From: Saprospiraceae bacterium
Lineage (GTDB): Bacteria > Bacteroidota > Bacteroidia > Chitinophagales > Saprospiraceae
Reading direction: 5' to 3'
Assembly (NCBI GenBank): GCA_020628755.1
Contig: JAHDEQ010000036.1
Location: forward strand, 13,070 to 22,439
Length of the DNA: 9,370 nucleotides
Positions 5,539 to 9,370 of this stretch are shown piece by piece. The stretch's first letter is position 1; each line of letters begins with the position of its first letter. The position numbers and the translations under genes are program-made. The notes below the pieces were generated by a model. That model saw only the letters and a program-made list of their open reading frames with translations. It searched no databases and was not told where the DNA came from.

Positions 5539-6528
5539 ATGAGAAAAATACATGCTGCTATTTCTGGTGTTTATGGTTATGTTCCTGATTATATTTTGAC
5601 TAATCAAGAACTCGAAACTATGGTTGATACCAATGACGAGTGGATTCGTACAAGAACAGGTATCAACGAAAGACGTATCTTGAAAGGCAAAGAAATGGGC
5701 GTTTCTGAAATTGGTGTAAAAGTCATCAATGGTTTGCTCGAAAAAACCAATACCAGCCCTGATGAAATTGATTTGGTCATTTGTGCAACGGTAACAGGCG
5801 ACATGGTTTTTCCTGATACAGCCAATATTGTTTGTGACAAAGTTGGTATCAAAAATGCCTTTTCATTTGACATCAATGCGGCTTGTTCTGGTTTCTTATT
5901 TGCTTTTACCACAGGTGCACAATTTATCACTTCTGGTATGTGCAAAAAAGTCATCGTTTTGGGTATGGACAAAATGTCCTCCATCATAGACTACGAAGAC
6001 CGTGCTACTTGTGTTATTTTTGGAGATGGTGGCGGTGCAGTACTTCTTGAACCGAACGAAGAAGAAGTTGGTTTTATAGATGCCGAACTCAAAAGCAATG
6101 GCGTAGGTAGGCACTACCTACATATGAAGGCTGGTGGTTCGTTCAAACCTGCTTCTATCGAAACGATTACTGCCAAAGAACACTATGTTTATCAAGATGG
6201 CAAGCCCGTTTTTAAACATGCCGTTCGAGGAATGTCTTCTACTCTAAAAACTGTCATGCAGCGCAATAATCTAAGCAGTGAAAATGTACACTGGGTTGTT
6301 CCGCATCAAGCCAATATGCGTATTATTACAGCCGTTGCAAATGCAGCAGATTTTCCAATGGAAAAGGTCATGGTCAATATTCATAAATATGGAAATACCA
6401 CTGCAGGAACGCTCCCCCTCTGCCTTTGGGAGTGGGAGCCACGCCTCAATAAAGGCGACAATATTTTGTTAACAGCCTTTGGAGGAGGATTCACTTGGGG
6501 AACTGTTTACTTGAAGTGGGCTTATTAG
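5539..6528 (+). CDS. fabH: 3-oxoacyl-ACP synthase III (KAS III)
   Basis: This enzyme condenses acetyl-CoA (or a branched starter acyl-CoA) with malonyl-ACP to start fatty-acid synthesis in the cytosol. The 329 residues match the usual length. The Cys-His-Asn triad is visible: Cys116 in DINAACSGFLFA, His256 in VVPHQANMRI, and Asn286 in KYGNTTAGTLPL. The N-terminal segment NDEWIRTRTGINERRI (32-47), with the CoA-binding Trp/Arg, and the C-terminal FGGGFTWGTVYLKW are typical. Starter preference cannot be read from the sequence; branched starters are common in this phylum. It leads the fabH-efp-accB-accC series, a gathering of fatty-acid initiation genes around efp. efp starts 62 bases downstream, with a promoter just after the fabH stop. 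Bacteroidota can carry several fabH paralogues, so this may not be the only copy. Confidence 0.93.
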   Translation: MRKIHAAISGVYGYVPDYILTNQELETMVDTNDEWIRTRTGINERRILKGKEMGVSEIGVKVINGLLEKTNTSPDEIDLVICATVTGDMVFPDTANIVCDKVGIKNAFSFDINAACSGFLFAFTTGAQFITSGMCKKVIVLGMDKMSSIIDYEDRATCVIFGDGGGAVLLEPNEEEVGFIDAELKSNGVGRHYLHMKAGGSFKPASIETITAKEHYVYQDGKPVFKHAVRGMSSTLKTVMQRNNLSSENVHWVVPHQANMRIITAVANAADFPMEKVMVNIHKYGNTTAGTLPLCLWEWEPRLNKGDNILLTAFGGGFTWGTVYLKWAY

Positions 6529-6539
6529 AGAAATATCCT

Positions 6540-6547
6540 TATCTTTG
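6540..6547 (+). promoter_or_regulatory. Bacteroidota -7 promoter element (TATCTTTG) for efp
   Basis: TATCTTTG matches TAnnTTTG exactly and lies 12 bases past the fabH stop codon and 43 bases before the efp ATG. It predicts a roughly 35-40-base A/T-rich leader. A TTG at 6511-6513 is further upstream than the normal -33 spacing, so only the -7 element is confident. It would let efp be expressed independently of fabH. Confidence 0.65.
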
Positions 6548-6590
6548 CAGCGTTTTTCAAAAATCTTTTAAAATTTAATTAAATTTCCAC

Positions 6591-7157
6591 ATGGCTAATA
6601 CTTCAGAAATTAGAAATGGTCTTTGCTTAGACTATAATAATGATATATGGACAGTTGTCGAATTTCAGCATGTAAAACCCGGTAAAGGGGCAGCTTTTGT
6701 TCGTACAAAACTCAAAAGCCTGACCTCTGGAAAAGTTGTTGATAACACTTTTCCTGCTGGACACAAAATTTTTCCTGTTCGAGTAGAGCGTAGAAAATAT
6801 CAATTTCTATATAACGATGATATGGGTTATCATTTTATGAATAATGAAACCTATGAACAGACTTATATTGATGTCAAAATGATTGACAACCCTGGCTTGT
6901 TGAAAGAAGGAGCAGATGTTGAAATTCTTTTTCATGCCGAAAAAGAAATCCCTTTAATCCTTGATATGCCGCAATATGTAACGTTTGAAATCACCTACAC
7001 AGAGCCAGGACTCAAAGGAGATACTGCCACAAATGCTACTAAACCTGCTAAAATAGAAACAGGTGCCGAAATCAAAGTACCTTTGTTTATAAACGAAGGT
7101 GATCTTGTAAAAATAGACACTCGTACGGGTAACTACGTAGAACGTGTTAAAAAATAA
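6591..7157 (+). CDS. efp: Translation elongation factor P
   Basis: EF-P binds between the P and E sites of the ribosome and relieves stalling at polyproline and similar motifs. The 188 residues have the standard three-beta-barrel layout: an N-terminal KOW-like domain (about 1-64), a central OB domain (about 68-128) and a C-terminal OB domain (about 132-186). The domain I loop VKPGKGAAFVRTKL presents Lys32 at the tip, equivalent to E. coli Lys34, the residue that is modified in many bacteria. The modifying enzyme, if any, is not in this window. The C-terminus (EGDLVKIDTRTGNYVERVKK) is the conserved family end. The gene has its own -7 element upstream and a perfect 40-bp palindrome 13 bases after its stop. 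It sits between fabH and accB, an arrangement found in Bacteroidota. Confidence 0.96.
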   Translation: MANTSEIRNGLCLDYNNDIWTVVEFQHVKPGKGAAFVRTKLKSLTSGKVVDNTFPAGHKIFPVRVERRKYQFLYNDDMGYHFMNNETYEQTYIDVKMIDNPGLLKEGADVEILFHAEKEIPLILDMPQYVTFEITYTEPGLKGDTATNATKPAKIETGAEIKVPLFINEGDLVKIDTRTGNYVERVKK

Positions 7158-7170
7158 ACCAACGAAAGTT

Positions 7171-7210
7171 CAAATGTAAGAATCAAGTTTAAACTTGATT
7201 CTTACATTTG
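7171..7210 (+). terminator. Perfect 40-bp palindrome after efp, likely terminator or attenuator
   Basis: Positions 7171-7190 (CAAATGTAAGAATCAAGTTT) are the exact reverse complement of 7191-7210, with no spacer. As RNA this folds into a long, AT-rich, near-loopless stem followed by GTATTTTTAG. That makes it a plausible intrinsic terminator for efp or a partial terminator before accB, whose ATG is 50 bases downstream. Being fully symmetric, it could also be a protein-binding site. Confidence 0.65.
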
Positions 7211-7259
7211 GTATTTTTAGTTTGAATTTAATTGAATAACAAAACCAAAACCAGTACAA

Positions 7260-7793
7260 ATGAACTATAAAGAAATTTCAGACTTAATCAAACTTATCAA
7301 TAAGTCCGATCTCTCGGAGTTTAAATTGAAAGACGGAGATTTTGAACTTACCATTAGGACGGTTGATTATGGAAAAAATAAAACGCAAACGCTAGTTGCT
7401 CCTCAACAACAAATTGTACCTATTTCTTCTACGATACCTCAGTCATTTGTACAACACAATGCACCTGTAGCAGAACCAAATCCTGCTGTAGCTGCTCCTG
7501 CGGCTGAAGCTCCTGCAGCTACTGATGCAGCTGCCGAAGATACCAGTAACTATATCGAAATTAAATCTCCAATTGTAGGAACATTTTATCGTTCTGCATC
7601 ACCTGAAAAGCCACCTTATGTAAAAGTTGGTGATGTTATAGAAGTTGGTTCTGTAGTATGTATCGTAGAGGCGATGAAGTTATTTAATGAAATAGAATCT
7701 GAAGTGAGTGGCAAGATTGTTAAAGTATTGATTGAAGATGCTCAACCAGTTGAGTATGACCAAGTTTTGTACTTGGTTGATCCGAATGGATAA
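7260..7793 (+). CDS. accB: Biotin carboxyl carrier protein of acetyl-CoA carboxylase
   Basis: BCCP carries the biotin that shuttles carboxyl groups between biotin carboxylase (AccC) and carboxyltransferase (AccA/AccD), forming malonyl-CoA. The product is 177 residues. The N-terminal segment (about 1-35, YKEISDLIKLINKSDLSEFK) is the usual helical and strand part that contacts AccC. A Pro/Ala/Gln-rich flexible linker spans about 45-95. The biotinyl domain (about 97-175) has the biotinylated Lys140 in CIVEAMKLFNEIES. The insert TFYRSASPEKPPYVKVGD is the protruding thumb characteristic of AccB, which separates it from generic biotinyl/lipoyl domains. It is followed by accC after a 72-base gap holding a hairpin, and the two products form one subcomplex. 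Carboxyltransferase genes are not in the window. Confidence 0.95.
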   Translation: MNYKEISDLIKLINKSDLSEFKLKDGDFELTIRTVDYGKNKTQTLVAPQQQIVPISSTIPQSFVQHNAPVAEPNPAVAAPAAEAPAATDAAAEDTSNYIEIKSPIVGTFYRSASPEKPPYVKVGDVIEVGSVVCIVEAMKLFNEIESEVSGKIVKVLIEDAQPVEYDQVLYLVDPNG

Positions 7794-7801
7794 AAAATTA
7801 G

Positions 7802-7825
7802 AGTAGTGTACCGTTGTACACTACT
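7802..7825 (+). terminator. Hairpin between accB and accC, possible attenuator
   Basis: Perfect 10-base arms AGTAGTGTAC (7802-7811) and GTACACTACT (7816-7825) flank a CGTT tetraloop, starting nine bases after the accB stop. The tail TGGTCTATTGTTTATT is T-rich but interrupted, so termination would be partial. It may tune the AccB:AccC ratio, since more AccB than AccC is needed in known ACC systems, or protect the accB 3' end. Confidence 0.55.
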
Positions 7826-7865
7826 TGGTCTATTGTTTATTAGTTCAATCTACAATCAACACCCA

Positions 7866-9221
7866 ATGTTTAAAAAAATACTTATAGCCAATCGAGGGGA
7901 AATTGCACTCCGTATCGTTCGTACCTGCAAAGAAATGGGCATCAAAACAGTAGCGGTTTACTCTACTGCTGACCGTGAAAGTTTGCATGTGCGTTTTGCA
8001 GATGAAGCCGTTTGTATTGGTCCTGCTTCTTCGGCGCAATCTTATCTTAGTATTCCAAAAATCATGGCGGCTGTCGAAATCACCAATGCCGATGCAGTGC
8101 ATCCTGGTTATGGTTTCTTGGCCGAAAATGCAGATTTTGCAGAAGTTTGTACCGAATATGGCATCAAATTTATTGGCCCAACACCTGCCCAAATTCGTAA
8201 AATGGGTGATAAAATCACCGCAAAAGATACGATGATAAAAGCAGGTGTACCTGTTGTGCCAGGTTCAGGTGGTTTGCTCAAAGATGTCAAATCAGGACTT
8301 AAAATTGCCAAAGAAATTGGTTATCCTGTTATCTTAAAAGCTACTGCAGGTGGAGGTGGTAAAGGAATGCGTGTCGTTTGGAAAGCTGAAGAATTTGAAG
8401 ATCAATGGAATATGGCTCGCAACGAAGCTAAAGCTTCGTTTGGTAATGATGGTATTTATGTCGAAAAATTTATAGAAGAACCTCGTCACATCGAAATACA
8501 AGTGGCTGGCGACCAGTTTGGCAATGTTTGTCACTTATCAGAACGTGATTGTTCTATACAGCGTCGTCATCAAAAACTGGTTGAAGAAAGTCCTTCTCCA
8601 TTTATGGATGATGACTTGAGGGTACGAATGGGAGAAGCTGCTATACAAGCAGGTAAAGCCATCAACTACGAAGGAGTTGGTACGGTTGAGTTTTTGGTAG
8701 ATAAACATCGTGAGTTTTACTTTATGGAAATGAATACTCGTATTCAAGTAGAACACACAGTTACAGAAGAAGTCATAGACCACGACCTTATCAAAGAACA
8801 AATCAAAATAGCGGCAGGTATTCCGATTTCGGGCGACAATTATGTGCCAACGATGCACGCCATTGAGTGCCGTATCAATGCCGAAGATCCATTTAATGAT
8901 TTTCGTCCAAGCCCTGGTCATATTTCGTCTTTTCATAGTTCTAAAGGGCATGGCGTACGTGTTGACACGCATGTATATGCAGGTTATACCGTGCCGCCAC
9001 ACTACGATTCTATGATTGCTAAATTGATTTGTCGAGCACAAACACGTGAAGAATGTATTGCAAAGATGAAGCGTGCTTTAGATGAATTTATCGTAGAAGG
9101 TATCAAAACAACTGTTCCTTTTCATCAACGTTTGATGAAAGATGAATCATTTATTAAAGGTGATTTTCATACAGGGTTTTTAAATACCTTTGATATGGGC
9201 GAGCCTCCTGAAAAGAAATAA
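7866..9221 (+). CDS. accC: Biotin carboxylase subunit of acetyl-CoA carboxylase
   Basis: AccC uses ATP and bicarbonate to carboxylate biotin on AccB. From the ATG at 7866 the product is 451 residues, close to E. coli AccC at 449, and begins MFKKILIANRGEIALRIVRT as the family does. An upstream in-frame GTG at 7806 would add 20 residues encoded by the intergenic hairpin and is rejected. The domain order is an N-terminal biotin-carboxylase domain (1-113), an ATP-grasp domain (about 114-330) and a C-terminal biotin-carboxylase domain (about 335-440). Visible landmarks include Lys116 in MGDKITAKD, Lys158 and the glycine loop AGGGGKGMR (161-169), RDCSIQRRHQKLVEE, and the catalytic EMNTRIQVEH segment near 290. 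Stand-alone AccC fits the separate accB. A short C-terminal tail (DMGEPPEKK) follows. Propionyl-CoA carboxylase alpha is unlikely because there is no fused biotinyl domain and accB is adjacent. Confidence 0.95.
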   Translation: MFKKILIANRGEIALRIVRTCKEMGIKTVAVYSTADRESLHVRFADEAVCIGPASSAQSYLSIPKIMAAVEITNADAVHPGYGFLAENADFAEVCTEYGIKFIGPTPAQIRKMGDKITAKDTMIKAGVPVVPGSGGLLKDVKSGLKIAKEIGYPVILKATAGGGGKGMRVVWKAEEFEDQWNMARNEAKASFGNDGIYVEKFIEEPRHIEIQVAGDQFGNVCHLSERDCSIQRRHQKLVEESPSPFMDDDLRVRMGEAAIQAGKAINYEGVGTVEFLVDKHREFYFMEMNTRIQVEHTVTEEVIDHDLIKEQIKIAAGIPISGDNYVPTMHAIECRINAEDPFNDFRPSPGHISSFHSSKGHGVRVDTHVYAGYTVPPHYDSMIAKLICRAQTREECIAKMKRALDEFIVEGIKTTVPFHQRLMKDESFIKGDFHTGFLNTFDMGEPPEKK

Positions 9222-9249
9222 TACTTACTTTTGAAAAATTGATATAAAG

Positions 9250-9280
9250 AAAGGGCTTGCGAAAATTTCGCAAGCCCTTT
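9250..9280 (+). terminator. Strong intrinsic terminator after accC
   Basis: Positions 9250-9264 and 9266-9280 form a perfect 15-bp stem (AAAGGGCTTGCGAAA on the left arm) with a minimal centre, followed by TTGTATTT. The GC-rich middle and the T-rich tail are textbook. On the opposite strand the stem is followed by CTTTATATC, so it may also stop leftward transcription. It closes the fatty-acid gene cluster. Confidence 0.9.
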
Positions 9281-9370
9281 TTGTATTTAGAAATTACAGT
9301 TTACAAAACTGATTTCTTTGATTTATTTTCGTGAAGAACCAAGTTTAACCCTTGACGGTTTAAACGAAGT
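9281..9370. other. Right edge: no assignable gene, several short open frames
   Basis: Past the terminator, two minus-strand frames are open from the right edge. One stops at 9323-9325 (peptide end FKPSRVKLGSSRK) and the other at 9301-9303 (peptide end GLNLVLHENKSKKSVL). A plus-strand frame from about 9291 also stays open (reading LIYFREEPSLTLDGLNE) but has no ATG. Any one could be a real gene end or start, and 80 bases are too few to choose. Confidence 0.3.

Noticed and set aside
5604..6114. Open frames on the minus strand inside fabH
   Set aside because: They are shadows of a well-supported enzyme gene with an intact catalytic triad.
7806..7865. GTG-initiated 20-residue extension of AccC
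   Set aside because: It lies within the accB-accC hairpin and its trailing sequence. The ATG at 7866 yields the canonical AccC N-terminus and length.
8538..9041. Long open frame antisense to accC (167 codons)
   Set aside because: It is fully inside accC, and its peptide (rich in Cys, His, Arg and Phe) looks like an antisense translation. No promoter or family match is visible.
1..9370. tRNA, rRNA, riboswitch, insertion sequence or defence-type genes
   Set aside because: No cloverleaf, rRNA-like segment, transposase, integrase, nuclease or toxin-antitoxin motif could be found; the window is mostly housekeeping metabolism.

Overview
The window looks like chromosomal DNA from a member of the Bacteroidota, probably a Cytophagales-type free-living species. 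The evidence is AT-rich DNA, close matches to the Bacteroidota -7 promoter element (TAnnTTTG, seen as TATCTTTG at two gene starts), weak Shine-Dalgarno sequences, a fabH-efp-accB-accC cluster of the kind found in this phylum, and a periplasmic thioredoxin-like protein with a SPOR domain. The family-level placement is inference; no rRNA or other marker is present.

The left half is transcribed leftward. Read in the direction of transcription (right to left), it holds a secreted thioredoxin-SPOR protein (3744-4751) with its own hairpin terminator. Next comes a small sulfotransferase-like gene (2819-3655), which starts almost directly on its promoter and overlaps an alpha/beta hydrolase gene (1987-2832) by 14 bp. 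Then come a single-lipoyl-domain E2 subunit of pyruvate dehydrogenase (598-1926), a nested inverted-repeat element (498-592), and a small CoA-binding Rossmann protein (120-482). The far left edge may hold the 3' end of a rightward gene (2-100).

A divergent intergenic region (4752-5028) with two clear inverted repeats separates this block from the right half, which is transcribed rightward. That half holds an unrecognised 124-residue protein (5029-5403), then fabH (KAS III), efp (elongation factor P), accB (BCCP) and accC (biotin carboxylase). fabH, accB and accC act at the entry to fatty-acid synthesis: biotin carboxylation towards malonyl-CoA, then condensation of acetyl-CoA with malonyl-ACP. 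On the other side of the window, PDH E2 supplies acetyl-CoA. The efp gene has its own promoter inside the end of fabH and is followed by a perfect 40-bp palindrome. Another perfect hairpin lies between accB and accC, and a strong intrinsic terminator closes the cluster at 9250-9280.

I found no mobile element with a transposase, no CRISPR array, no RNA gene and no obvious new multi-gene system. The best second-look items are the Trx-SPOR fusion, the 498-592 repeat element, the 40-bp palindrome inside the efp-accB gap, and the sulfotransferase/hydrolase overlap with a probably leaderless mRNA.
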